A DNA stretch of 64,000 bases, from contig NC_017384.1 of assembly GCF_000223375.1 (NCBI RefSeq), positions 934,097 to 998,096 on the forward strand, read 5' to 3'. The notes under the pieces were generated by a model. That model did no database searches. It worked only from the letters and a program-made list of their open reading frames with translations, and was not told the DNA's origin. Source of the stretch: Ketogulonicigenium vulgare WSH-001. GTDB lineage: Bacteria > Pseudomonadota > Alphaproteobacteria > Rhodobacterales > Rhodobacteraceae. A program made the translations under genes and the position numbers. Position 1 is the first letter of the stretch. Each line of letters opens with the position of its first letter. Below are positions 9,506 to 17,787 of this stretch, piece after piece.

Positions 9506-9603
9506 CCTCCGCCCGTTGTTCAAGGTGGAGGGGATGACTTGAATTGGCAGCCCCGCGCTACCAGATCTGGTCAGTGAAAGAGGGGATGGCGCAAGGGCTG
9601 CCA
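9506..9603 (+). promoter_or_regulatory. Structured tgt-lon intergenic region: two hairpins and a 12-bp palindrome
   Basis: Stem 1 (9506-9513 with 9524-9531, one G-U pair) follows tgt. Stem 2 is a perfect 9-bp pair, 9545-9553 with 9595-9603, followed by CTTTTGG. Its long loop holds the perfect palindrome ACCAGATCTGGT (9560-9571). Stem 2 ends 41 bases before the lon ATG. It could be a tgt terminator, a folded lon leader, or an operator; the sequence does not decide. Confidence 0.5.
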
Positions 9604-9644
9604 CTTTTGGGGCCAAGTCCATCCTGCCTAGGAAAGGAAATAAG

Positions 9645-12056
9645 ATGAACGATCACTTCAGCCCTTCCTACCCGGTGCTGCCGTTGCGCGACATCGTGGT
9701 GTTTCCGCATATGATCGTGCCGCTGTTTGTGGGGCGCGAGAAATCCGTGCGGGCGCTGGAGGAGGTCATGTCTGAGGATCGTCAGATCCTGCTGTCCAGC
9801 CAAATGGATGCAGGCGTCGATGATCCCGGCATTGACGGAATCTATCGCACAGGCGTGTTGGCGAATGTGCTGCAACTGCTGAAGCTGCCCGATGGCACGG
9901 TGAAAGTGCTGGTCGAGGGTAAAACCCGCGTGCGCATCACCGATTTCGTCGAGAACGACCGTTTCTTTGAGGCCCATGCCGAGCCGCTGGACGAGACCCT
10001 CGGCGATGGCGAAGTGGTCGATGCTTTGCTGCGTTCGGTCGCCGAAGATTTCGAGCGTTACGCTAAGGTTAAAAAGAATATCCCCGAAGAGGCCATTGCC
10101 GCTGTTGTCGAGGCGACCGAACCCGCACGTCTGGCGGATCTGGTTGCCGGACACCTTGGCATTGATGTCGCGCAAAAGCAGGAACTGCTGGAAACGCTGA
10201 CCGTCTCGGCCCGTCTGGAAAAGGTCTATGGCCTGATGGACGGCGAAATGTCGGTGCTGCAGGTCGAGAAGAAGATCAAGTCGCGCGTCAAATCGCAGAT
10301 GGAGCGCACCCAGCGCGAATATTATCTGAATGAGCAGATGAAGGCCATTCAGAAGGAGCTGGGCGAGGGCGAGGACGGCAGCAACGAGCTGGGCGAGCTG
10401 GAAGAAAAGATCGCCAAGACCAAGCTGTCGAAAGAGGCCCGTGAAAAGGCCGAAGCCGAGCTGAAAAAGCTGAAGTCGATGTCGCCGATGTCGGCAGAGG
10501 CGACGGTCGTGCGCAACTATCTGGACTGGCTGCTGGGCGTGCCGTGGGGTGTGAAATCCCGCGTCAAGAAAGATCTGCCCAAAGCCGAGGCCATCCTGAA
10601 CGCCGATCACTACGGCCTTGAAAAGGTCAAGGAACGCATCGTCGAATTCCTGGCCGTGCAAAGCCGCAGTGACAAGCTGAAAGGCCCGATCCTGACGCTG
10701 GTCGGCCCTCCGGGCGTGGGTAAAACCTCGCTGGGTAAGTCGATTGCAAAGGCCACGGGGCGCGAATTCATCCGCATCAGCCTTGGCGGTGTGCATGATG
10801 AAAGCGAGATCCGCGGTCACCGTCGGACGTATATCGGCTCGATGCCCGGCAAGATCATTCAGGCGCTGAAAAAGGCCAAAACGACGAACCCGCTCATCCT
10901 GCTCGATGAAATCGACAAGATGGGGCAGGATTATCGTGGCGACCCCGCATCGGCCCTGCTCGAGGTGCTGGACCCGGAACAGAACAACACCTTCGTCGAC
11001 CACTACCTTGAGGTGGAATACGATCTGTCGAACGTGATGTTCATCACGACCGCGAACAGCTACAATATGCCCGGGCCCCTGCTGGACCGGATGGAGATCA
11101 TCTCGCTTTCGGGTTACACCGAAGACGAAAAGCGCGAGATCGCCCGCCAGTATCTGGTCGACAAGCAGTTGAAAAACAACGGCTTGAAGCCCAAGGAATT
11201 CAGCATCTCGGATGATGCGCTGCAGGAAATCATCCGCAGCTATACCCGCGAGGCTGGCGTCCGTAACCTCGAGCGCGAGATCGCCAAAGTGGCCCGCAAG
11301 GCCGTGACCAAGATCATTAAGGGCGAAGCAGAATCCATTGAGGTGACTGCGGAAAACATCAATGACTTCTTGGGCGTGAAGCGTTTCCGTTGGGGTCTGA
11401 CCGAGAAAGAGGATCAGGTCGGTGTTGTCACCGGTCTCGCCTGGACCTCGGTTGGCGGCGACATCTTGCAGATCGAAGCCCTGCGTCTGCCGGGTAAAGG
11501 TCGCATGAAGGTCACCGGCAAGCTGGGCGACGTGATGAAGGAATCCATCGAGACGGCGGCCAGCTATGTCCGCTCGATCGCGCCAAAGCTGGGGGTGAAG
11601 CCCACCCGCTTTGACAAGGTGGATATCCACGTGCACGTCCCCGATGGTGCCACCCCGAAAGACGGGCCTTCGGCCGGTCTTGCGATGGTGACCTCGATGG
11701 TATCGGTGATGACCGGGATTCCGGTGCGCAAGGATATTGCCATGACGGGTGAAGTGAGCCTGCGCGGCAATGCGCTGCCCATCGGCGGTCTGAAAGAAAA
11801 GCTGCTGGCTGCGCTGCGGGCAGGCGTCAAGACGGTGTTCATCCCGATTGAGAACGAAAAGGATCTGGCCGACATTCCTGAGAATGTGAAGCTGGGTCTG
11901 GAAATCGTGCCTGTACACCATGTGTCCGAAGTGCTGGCCCGTGCGCTGACCCGTCAGCCCGAGCCGATCGAATGGGACGAAGAGGCCGAGGAAGCCGCAG
12001 CCCTTGCCGCGCAGCAATCGCGGTCGGGCGGCGAAGGTATCGGCATCGCCCATTAA
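9645..12056 (+). CDS. lon: ATP-dependent protease Lon
   Basis: Lon is a hexameric cytoplasmic AAA+ protease that removes damaged and regulatory proteins. The LonN substrate domain opens the protein (LPLRDIVVFPHMIVPLFVGR). Walker A (GPPGVGKTS) lies near residue 353, Walker B (LILLDEIDKM) follows, and the C-terminal protease domain has the catalytic serine near 676 (KDGPSAG) and lysine near 717 (IGGLKEK). The 803-residue length is normal. AGGAAAGGA precedes the ATG. The glutamate/alanine-rich tail (EEAEEAAALAAQQ) is ordinary for the group. Confidence 0.98.
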   Translation: MNDHFSPSYPVLPLRDIVVFPHMIVPLFVGREKSVRALEEVMSEDRQILLSSQMDAGVDDPGIDGIYRTGVLANVLQLLKLPDGTVKVLVEGKTRVRITDFVENDRFFEAHAEPLDETLGDGEVVDALLRSVAEDFERYAKVKKNIPEEAIAAVVEATEPARLADLVAGHLGIDVAQKQELLETLTVSARLEKVYGLMDGEMSVLQVEKKIKSRVKSQMERTQREYYLNEQMKAIQKELGEGEDGSNELGELEEKIAKTKLSKEAREKAEAELKKLKSMSPMSAEATVVRNYLDWLLGVPWGVKSRVKKDLPKAEAILNADHYGLEKVKERIVEFLAVQSRSDKLKGPILTLVGPPGVGKTSLGKSIAKATGREFIRISLGGVHDESEIRGHRRTYIGSMPGKIIQALKKAKTTNPLILLDEIDKMGQDYRGDPASALLEVLDPEQNNTFVDHYLEVEYDLSNVMFITTANSYNMPGPLLDRMEIISLSGYTEDEKREIARQYLVDKQLKNNGLKPKEFSISDDALQEIIRSYTREAGVRNLEREIAKVARKAVTKIIKGEAESIEVTAENINDFLGVKRFRWGLTEKEDQVGVVTGLAWTSVGGDILQIEALRLPGKGRMKVTGKLGDVMKESIETAASYVRSIAPKLGVKPTRFDKVDIHVHVPDGATPKDGPSAGLAMVTSMVSVMTGIPVRKDIAMTGEVSLRGNALPIGGLKEKLLAALRAGVKTVFIPIENEKDLADIPENVKLGLEIVPVHHVSEVLARALTRQPEPIEWDEEAEEAAALAAQQSRSGGEGIGIAH

Positions 12057-12064
12057 CCAACTGG

Positions 12065-12084
12065 GGCGCCCCTTCGGGGGCGCC
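12065..12084 (+). terminator. Hairpin after lon
   Basis: A perfect 8-bp GC stem (GGCGCCCC with GGGGCGCC) is capped by a TTCG tetraloop, 8 bases after the lon stop. It lacks a strong T run, so termination may be partial. Confidence 0.65.
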
Positions 12085-12105
12085 TACCTTGCATCCTGCG
12101 CCAGC

Positions 12106-12134
12106 TTGACGGCAGGCGCGCGATTGCACAGAAT
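12106..12134 (+). promoter_or_regulatory. Sigma70-like promoter for hfq
   Basis: TTGACG (12106-12111) and CAGAAT (12129-12134) are 17 bases apart, leaving a leader of roughly 40 bases before the hfq ATG. It lies after the lon hairpin. Confidence 0.5.
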
Positions 12135-12179
12135 AAGAACAAATCGGCTGAAACAGCCGCAATAACAAAGGAAAAATCC

Positions 12180-12413
12180 ATGGCTTCTGATAAACAGAAC
12201 CTGCAGGACGCGTTTTTGAACCATGTCCGCAAAGCCAAAATCCCCGTCACGATTTTCTTGGTCAATGGCGTGAAACTGCAAGGTGTGATTACGTGGTTCG
12301 ATAGCTTTTGCGTGCTGCTGCGCCGCGATGGCCAATCGCAACTGGTCTACAAAAGCGCGATTTCGACCATTATGCCCGCGCAGCCCATCTCTTTGTATGA
12401 AGGCGAAGAATAG
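12180..12413 (+). CDS. hfq: RNA chaperone Hfq
   Basis: Hfq forms a hexameric ring that pairs small RNAs with mRNAs. The 77-residue protein has the Sm1 region ([26 protein letters not shown]) and the Sm2 motif ([10 protein letters not shown]), where most homologues have YKHAIST; the expected histidine is serine here, a variation seen in alphaproteobacteria as far as I recall. The C-terminal tail is short (YEGEE). hflX starts three bases after its stop, the usual hfq-hflX order. Confidence 0.97.
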   Translation: MASDKQNLQDAFLNHVRKAKIPVTIFLVNGVKLQGVITWFDSFCVLLRRDGQSQLVYKSAISTIMPAQPISLYEGEE

Positions 12414-12416
12414 ATT

Positions 12417-13715
12417 TTGCTGAACCACCAGCAGGTAGATACCCCCGCATGGATCGTACATCCCGAGATTAAATCGGATGTCAGTCGGCGCGAGGCGGAC
12501 GCTGCCCTCGATGAGGCAAAGGCCCTGGCAGATGCTCTGCCGGGGCTTGATGTTCTGGGGGCTGAAATTGTGCGCTTGCCCAAAGTGCATGCCGGCATGC
12601 TGTTCGGCAGCGGCAAAGTGCAGGAATTGAAAGAACGGATCACAGCCCATGGCGTCAAGCTGGTGCTGATTGATGGCGCGCTCTCGCCCGTGCAACAGCG
12701 CAATCTGGAACGCGAATGGGGGGTCAAGATCCTCGACCGGATGAGCCTGATCCTCGAGATTTTCTCGGATCGGGCGCGCACGCGCGAAGGTGTGTTGCAG
12801 GTCGAGATTGCGGCTTTGTCCTATCAGCGCACGCGGCTGGTGCGGGCGTGGACGCACCTTGAACGCCAACGCGGCGGTTTCGGTTTCGTTGGCGGCCCCG
12901 GCGAGACGCAACGTGAAAACGACCGCCGCGCCATTGACGAGCAGCTTTTGCGGCTGGAACGGCAGTTGGAAAAGGTGCAGAAAACCCGTGCGCTGCATCG
13001 CGCCGCGCGGGCCAAAGTGCCCTATCCAATTGTGGCGCTGGTCGGCTATACCAACGCCGGAAAATCCAGTCTGTTCAACCGTGTAACCGGTGCGGATGTG
13101 CTGGCGAAAGACCAGCTTTTCGCAACGCTTGACCCCACCATGCGGCGCCTGACCTTGCCCGATGGGCAAGAGGTGATCATGTCGGATACGGTGGGGTTTA
13201 TTTCCGATCTGCCGACGCAACTGGTGGCCGCCTTCCGCGCGACACTTGAAGAAGTGCTAGAGGCCGATCTGATCTTGCATGTGCGCGACATCAGCCATCC
13301 GCAGACCGCGCAGCAGGCCCGTGATGTGATGCAGATCCTGCACCAGATCGGCGTGCCCGAAGATGCGCCGATGCTGGAAGTGCTGAACAAGATCGACTTG
13401 CTGGATGAGGCGGGCCGCGAGGCGTTCCAGACCGAGGCTGCGCGCAAGGATGCAAAGATCGCCGTATCCGCGCTGACGGGTGAGGGTGTCGAGGCGCTGC
13501 TGGAGCAGATCTCGGCCGCGCTGGCGCCGCCGTTCTTGATCGAGGATTTGCGCCTGCCGCATACCGCCGGCAAATTGCGCGCCTGGCTTTATGCCGAGGG
13601 CGTGGTCGAGGGCGAGGTGCGGGACGATTTCGGCATGACGCTGTCGCTGAAATGGACCCAGGTGCAAAGCGCGCGGTTCAATAAGATGCGCGACGGCATG
13701 GGCAAGGCGGAATAA
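12417..13715 (+). CDS. hflX: Ribosome-associated GTPase HflX
   Basis: HflX binds the 50S subunit and splits stalled ribosomes. The N-terminal HflX domain includes GMLFGSGKVQELKE and the RNA-contacting GGFGFVGGPGETQ segment. The G domain begins with Walker A GYTNAGKSS near residue 209, then DTVGFISDLP and NKIDLLD. The start is a TTG at 12417, only three bases after the hfq stop; no in-frame ATG fits the conserved N-terminus (TPAWIVHPEIKSD). Translational coupling to hfq is likely. The protein has 432 residues. Confidence 0.95.
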   Translation: MLNHQQVDTPAWIVHPEIKSDVSRREADAALDEAKALADALPGLDVLGAEIVRLPKVHAGMLFGSGKVQELKERITAHGVKLVLIDGALSPVQQRNLEREWGVKILDRMSLILEIFSDRARTREGVLQVEIAALSYQRTRLVRAWTHLERQRGGFGFVGGPGETQRENDRRAIDEQLLRLERQLEKVQKTRALHRAARAKVPYPIVALVGYTNAGKSSLFNRVTGADVLAKDQLFATLDPTMRRLTLPDGQEVIMSDTVGFISDLPTQLVAAFRATLEEVLEADLILHVRDISHPQTAQQARDVMQILHQIGVPEDAPMLEVLNKIDLLDEAGREAFQTEAARKDAKIAVSALTGEGVEALLEQISAALAPPFLIEDLRLPHTAGKLRAWLYAEGVVEGEVRDDFGMTLSLKWTQVQSARFNKMRDGMGKAE

Positions 13716-13717
13716 GG

Positions 13718-13739
13718 AAAGGGGCCTTTCGGCCCCTTT
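13718..13739 (+). terminator. Rho-independent terminator after hflX
   Basis: A 9-bp stem (AAAGGGGCC with GGCCCCTTT) with a TTTC loop is followed by TCTTTT. The T-rich tail supports plus-strand termination; the MFS gene on the other strand ends at 13744. Confidence 0.88.
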
Positions 13740-13743
13740 TCTT

Positions 13744-14970
13744 TTACATCACGCGGTTCGGCAGTTTGCGTGCCAGGAACAGTGACAGGCTGGCCACCAG
13801 AATGATGGCGATATTCACCGGTGTCACGCTGTCGCGCATCAGTTGTCCGATCAGCGTCGCGATGATCGTGCCGCCGATCGTGCCCGCCGCCGCCAGAACC
13901 GAGGCCGCAAGTCCGGCCAAATGTCCCATCGGCATCATGGCGACCGAGTTCAGATTGCCCATCGTCAGCGCGCCTTGGGCAAAGATCGACGAGGCCCACA
14001 GGACGAAGAAGCCGAACTCGACCTCTTGCGGCACGTTCAGATGCGAGATGACCAGATAGAGGATCGAGATCGCAATCTGCACCGCCAGCGTGGTCATGAC
14101 GATATTGCGCACGGCCACTTTCATGACGATCCGCGCGTTCAGCACGCTGCCCATGATCCCGACGACCGCGCTGACGGCGAACCAAAGCGGGAAGGTGTCG
14201 GTCACACCGTAAACGCGGTGATAGATCGGCTCTCCCGCCGAGAGCATGGTGAACAATGTGCCGAACAGCAGTGCTTGGATTACCAGCGACAGGCGCACCA
14301 TCGGGTTGCTAAAGATCTGGCGCATCCCGCTGATAATGCTGGGCATATTGATCGGGCGGCGGTCTTTGGGTGCCAGCGTTTCGGGCAGGCGTGTCGTCAG
14401 CCACAGATAGCAGACCAGCGCCAGCAGCAAGAAGGACAAAAAGATCGTCCGCCAGCCGCCCGCAAAGGCGATCAGCGCGCCGACCGCAGGTGCCAGCGCG
14501 GGCACGATGCCGAACACCGTGATGATGATCGACATGATCCGCGCCATTTCGCGGCCCTGATACAGGTCACGCACCACGGCGATCGAGACGATCCGCGGCG
14601 CGGCTGCGCCCATGCCCGAAATGAACCGCCCGATCAGCATCGGCACGATGGATTGCGATTGCCACGAGATCAGCGCCCCGATGACATAGATGACAAGGCC
14701 GCCGACGATGACGGCCTTGCGCCCAAAGCGGTCGGCCAGAATACCGACGAATAGCGTGCCAATCCCGATGCCCATGGTAAAGCTGGTAATAATAAGCAAG
14801 CTAAGATTCGGGCGGTCAGGACTGAGTTCCAGCCCGATCTGCGTGATCTGCGGCAGCATCGAATCCATCGAGAAAGCGACGACGGCACTCAGCATCGCCA
14901 TCAGGGCGACGAATTCGACCAGCCCGAGCGGATTGGATGAGGAGGTGGAGGAGGAGGCTGTTTTTTCCAT
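13744..14970 (-). CDS. Bcr/CflA-type multidrug MFS transporter
   Basis: This is a 12-helix inner-membrane proton antiporter of 408 residues. The MFS loop 2-3 motif (GILADRFGRKAVIVGG) and the GRFISGMGAAAPRIVSIAVVRDLY segment, typical of the Bcr/CflA drug-export subfamily, are clear. The N-terminus is serine-rich (EKTASSSTSSS). It starts 5 bases after the DsbA-like gene on the same strand, so the two are co-transcribed. The substrate is unknown. Confidence 0.87.
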   Translation of the reverse strand: MEKTASSSTSSSNPLGLVEFVALMAMLSAVVAFSMDSMLPQITQIGLELSPDRPNLSLLIITSFTMGIGIGTLFVGILADRFGRKAVIVGGLVIYVIGALISWQSQSIVPMLIGRFISGMGAAAPRIVSIAVVRDLYQGREMARIMSIIITVFGIVPALAPAVGALIAFAGGWRTIFLSFLLLALVCYLWLTTRLPETLAPKDRRPINMPSIISGMRQIFSNPMVRLSLVIQALLFGTLFTMLSAGEPIYHRVYGVTDTFPLWFAVSAVVGIMGSVLNARIVMKVAVRNIVMTTLAVQIAISILYLVISHLNVPQEVEFGFFVLWASSIFAQGALTMGNLNSVAMMPMGHLAGLAASVLAAAGTIGGTIIATLIGQLMRDSVTPVNIAIILVASLSLFLARKLPNRVM

Positions 14971-14975
14971 TGTTT

Positions 14976-15635
14976 TTAATGCACTGTCCCATCCGGCGGG
15001 GCGGAGGTCTCAGCGATGATATCCTTGATAACTGAAAGCCAGAGCGCGGGAGGTTGCGCGCCGGGAAGAACGTGGTGGCTGCCGACGATAAAGGTCGGAA
15101 CGGCTTTGACACCCATTTTACGTGAATGCGCCTCGCGCTCGCGCAACTCTGCCGCATCGGCGGGGCCGGACAGCAGACGTTTGACCGCCTCGCCGTCCAT
15201 ATCCAGCGTTGCTGCAATAGCGGCCAGCGTGTCGATGTCGCCAATATCGGCGCCATCGCGAAAATAGGCGGTTTGCAGGGCTTCGACCATGTCGAGTTGG
15301 TGGCCCTCTTGTCCGGCCCAATGGATCAGACGCAGCGCATTCAGCGCATTGGGCAGATGCAGGACGCGGTCCATATTCACCTCGAGGCCGAGGGCGGTGG
15401 CCGCTTCCATCACCTCGCGGTCATATTGCGCGACGCCTTCGCGCCCGCCCAAGGCCTCGCCAAGGACGTCGTGGCGCGGCGCGCCTGCTGGGTCGAGTTT
15501 GGGAAAACGCCGCAGCGGATGCCATTCGATGACAAAGGGGTTCTCGCCACTTTCGGCCAGTGCGGCTTGCAAGGCGGCAAGGGCGATCATCGACCACGCA
15601 TCGGTCGGGTCGCCCAGAATATCGAGCTTTATCAT
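14976..15635 (-). CDS. DsbA/FrnE-family thioredoxin-fold protein lacking CxxC
   Basis: The 219-residue protein has a FrnE-like thioredoxin fold: an N-terminal beta strand, a helical insert (LEVNMDRVLHLPNALNALRLIHWA), and a C-terminal cis-proline segment (KMGVKAVPTFIVG). At the place where FrnE has a DP-x-CPWC active site this protein reads GDPTDAW, so both active-site cysteines are absent. No signal peptide is seen, so it is cytoplasmic. It may be an isomerase or glutathione-using relative rather than a thiol oxidase. It precedes the Bcr/CflA exporter in one transcript. Confidence 0.8.
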   Translation of the reverse strand: MIKLDILGDPTDAWSMIALAALQAALAESGENPFVIEWHPLRRFPKLDPAGAPRHDVLGEALGGREGVAQYDREVMEAATALGLEVNMDRVLHLPNALNALRLIHWAGQEGHQLDMVEALQTAYFRDGADIGDIDTLAAIAATLDMDGEAVKRLLSGPADAAELREREAHSRKMGVKAVPTFIVGSHHVLPGAQPPALWLSVIKDIIAETSAPPDGTVH

Positions 15636-15644
15636 AACAGCGGT

Positions 15645-15681
15645 CCGTCAGGGGTGTGGGTTCTGGCTAGACCCCTGACGG
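15645..15681 (-). terminator. 11-bp stem-loop between the yejA-like gene and the DsbA-like gene
   Basis: 15645-15655 pairs perfectly with 15671-15681 across a 15-base loop. On the minus strand it lies 37 bases after the binding-protein stop and 9 bases before the next ATG. It lacks a T run, so it may be a 3'-end stabiliser, a weak terminator or a control element for the downstream pair. Confidence 0.5.
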
Positions 15682-15718
15682 CTGTATTGCAAGGTCACAT
15701 TGCTGTGTTTGGGGCCTG

Positions 15719-17527
15719 TTAGGGTGCCTCATACCACCAAACGTCGGGCATCCAGCCCGGCCAGTCGCCGAACAGCGGGTGATGTGCCGGATAATGCAGC
15801 GTTGCATCATGCGCGATGCGGGCGACGTTCCATTGATAGAACGGAATGACATAGCGCCCTGCGGTCAGCGCGCGGTCCAGCGCCTGTGCGGCGGCCAGAA
15901 AATCACCGTTGCTATCGGCGGTCAGCAGCGTGCCGATCATCGCGTCAATCGCGGGGGATCGCGCGCCCATCAGGTTGCGCCCACCCACCGTGTCGGCGCC
16001 CTCGGACCCCCAATACAGATATTGTTCATTGCCGGGGCTGAGGGAGAGGCCGCGCCGGAAATAGGTCATGCCAAAGTCGTAACGGTCGGTGCGTTCGCGA
16101 TATTGCGCGCTGTCGATGGCGCTGACGGTGGGATTGATGCCCAGACGGTTCAGCGCCTGCACATAGATCTCGACGATGGATTGCACTTCGCCCGCGCCGG
16201 TCTCAATGACGATTTCAAAGGTAAAGGCGGTGCCGCTGCCGTCGCGCATCACGCCGTCGCTGCCGACCGTCCAACCGGCCTGTTCGAACAGCGATAGCGC
16301 CTGCGCGATGCCAGCGCGATTACGCTCGGTGCCATCCGAAACGGGAAAGGCATAACCCTCCAGCGTGCCGGGGGTCAGATCGGCGGCAAAGGGTTCCAGC
16401 AGTTCGGCGACACGGCCCGTCGCGGGCCCCTCGGTCATGCCAAGGGGCGAATTGCCGAAATAGCTTTCAATGCGCGGCTGCGGCTGGCCGTTCACGGTCT
16501 CATTGATGAATTCAAAGTTAAAGGCCTGGATCAGCGCCTCGCGCATGCGCCAATCCGCCAGTTGCGGCAGGCGGGTGTTCATCACAAGGCCGGTCATGCC
16601 GGTGGGGCGCTGATGCAGCAGCTCTTCCAGCACAACCTCGCCCGATTGCACGCGGGGAAAGCTATATTGCGTGTTCCAGCGCAGCACATTGGTTTCGCGG
16701 GTGAAATTCACTTCGCCCGTTTTAAAGGCCTCGAACGCCGAGGTTTCATTGCCAAAGAATTCAAACCGTACCTCGTCGACATTCATCGTGCCTTCGCGAA
16801 ACGGAATGTCGGCGCCCCAGTAATCGGGGTTGCGGCGCAGGCTGACATAGCGGCCCCCCTCAAACCGGTCGATGACATAGGGGCCAGAGGTGACGGGGAT
16901 CTGCTGCAAGCCGTCGCTGGCGGCGAAATCGACGCCCTCCCATTGTGCTTTTTGCAAAATCGGGCGCAGGGCGGCCAGCAGCGCGAGTTCGCGATCGGGC
17001 GTGTTAAAGGTGATCCGCACACCGCGCTCGCCTACGGGTTCGATGCTTTCGACCTTGGTCCAAAAGGTGGCGTAACGCGGATGGCCGGCGGTGCCGAGGG
17101 TTTCAAACGACCAGATCACATCTTGGGTCGTGACAGGCGTGCCATCGGAAAAGGTCGCGGCAGCATTCAGCGTGAATTCGACCCAAGAGCGATCCTCGGG
17201 CGTCTCGACGCTTTCGGCCAGCAGGCCATACAGGGTGAACGGCTCGTCCAGCGTGCGGCCCATCAGGCTTTCGCCCGTCAGCGAGGCCAGTTGCCACGGC
17301 ACCGAGCCGCGCAGAACATAGGGGTTCAGGCTGTCGAAACTGCCAACTTCGGCCGTGACCACACGGCCGCCCGTGGGCGCATCGGGGTTGGCATAGGGCA
17401 GGTGGGTAAAGTCGGCGGGCAGGGCAGGTGCGCCATACATGGCGATGCCGTGCTGCGCCTCAGCCACTGCAAAGCTGGGTAAAAGCGCGAAGGCCGCGAG
17501 CGTGCATGTCCTGCGTAAAGTGATCAT
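15719..17527 (-). CDS. YejA-like ABC transporter periplasmic binding protein
   Basis: This is a periplasmic receptor of the SBP_bac_5 (oligopeptide) family, 602 residues. The signal peptide is MITLRRTCTLAAFALLPSFAVA. The mature start (QHGIAMYGAPALPADFTHLPYANPDAPTGG) closely follows YejA of the microcin C / peptide importer YejABEF. Family motifs include the FTLNAAATFSDGTPVT segment. No permease or ATPase gene adjoins it, so it must work with a transporter encoded elsewhere. A promoter is visible upstream at 17565-17593. Confidence 0.87.
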   Translation of the reverse strand: MITLRRTCTLAAFALLPSFAVAEAQHGIAMYGAPALPADFTHLPYANPDAPTGGRVVTAEVGSFDSLNPYVLRGSVPWQLASLTGESLMGRTLDEPFTLYGLLAESVETPEDRSWVEFTLNAAATFSDGTPVTTQDVIWSFETLGTAGHPRYATFWTKVESIEPVGERGVRITFNTPDRELALLAALRPILQKAQWEGVDFAASDGLQQIPVTSGPYVIDRFEGGRYVSLRRNPDYWGADIPFREGTMNVDEVRFEFFGNETSAFEAFKTGEVNFTRETNVLRWNTQYSFPRVQSGEVVLEELLHQRPTGMTGLVMNTRLPQLADWRMREALIQAFNFEFINETVNGQPQPRIESYFGNSPLGMTEGPATGRVAELLEPFAADLTPGTLEGYAFPVSDGTERNRAGIAQALSLFEQAGWTVGSDGVMRDGSGTAFTFEIVIETGAGEVQSIVEIYVQALNRLGINPTVSAIDSAQYRERTDRYDFGMTYFRRGLSLSPGNEQYLYWGSEGADTVGGRNLMGARSPAIDAMIGTLLTADSNGDFLAAAQALDRALTAGRYVIPFYQWNVARIAHDATLHYPAHHPLFGDWPGWMPDVWWYEAP

Positions 17528-17564
17528 TTCCCTTGCCCCGTATGGATGGTTTGTCGTTTTGGGC

Positions 17565-17593
17565 AGGATAGCCGCTCACCTGAGGCTTTTCAA
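17565..17593 (-). promoter_or_regulatory. Sigma70-like promoter for the yejA-like gene
   Basis: On the minus strand TTGAAA (17593-17588) and TATCCT (17570-17565) are 17 bases apart, about 40 bases before the ATG at 17527. Confidence 0.55.
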
Positions 17594-17626
17594 ACTTTTA
17601 GCTGGAATCGCAGGGGTAAAGTGGTT

Positions 17627-17686
17627 ATGAAGAAGTCACTGCTCGATAGGTTTCTTGCCTGTATGAAACCTGCCTCAAAGACTTAG
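17627..17686 (+). CDS. Candidate 19-residue small ORF / small RNA
   Basis: An ATG-TAG frame encodes MKKSLLDRFLACMKPASKT. AGGGG lies 11 bases upstream, a loose spacing. The stop codon runs straight into a strong plus-strand terminator (17687-17712), yet no larger plus-strand gene lies between rpsB and hflX. So a short plus-strand transcript probably ends here. Whether it is translated or acts as an RNA is unknown. No plus-strand promoter was clear. The peptide is basic and has one cysteine; I do not recognise it. Confidence 0.35.
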   Translation: MKKSLLDRFLACMKPASKT

Positions 17687-17712
17687 CGCCGGCCTTGTGC
17701 CGGCGTTTTTTT
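17687..17712 (+). terminator. Strong rho-independent terminator with seven T
   Basis: A perfect 7-bp stem (CGCCGGC with GCCGGCG), 5-base loop and TTTTTTT directly after. Only the plus strand has the T run, so it ends a plus-strand transcript. Confidence 0.88.
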
Positions 17713-17731
17713 CTTTGTTTTGTTGGCTTTC

Positions 17732-17757
17732 GCGGGGAATTGATCCCAATCCCCCGC
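17732..17757 (-). terminator. Hairpin downstream of psuG
   Basis: 17732-17742 pairs with 17747-17757 in an 11-bp stem with one mismatch and a 4-base loop, 31 bases after the psuG stop on the minus strand. No T run follows, so this is a weak or factor-aided terminator at best. Confidence 0.45.
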
Positions 17758-17787
17758 TAAGTGGCTGAAATCCGCCAGTTCTACGAA

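Noticed and set aside
9558..12053. 831-codon minus-strand frame opposite lon
   Set aside because: It mirrors lon almost exactly and has the histidine/glutamine-rich make-up of antisense translation.
17627..17686. Leader peptide for a downstream gene
   Set aside because: The next plus-strand gene is rpsB, 2 kb away, beyond minus-strand psuG/psuK; kept only as a small ORF/RNA candidate.
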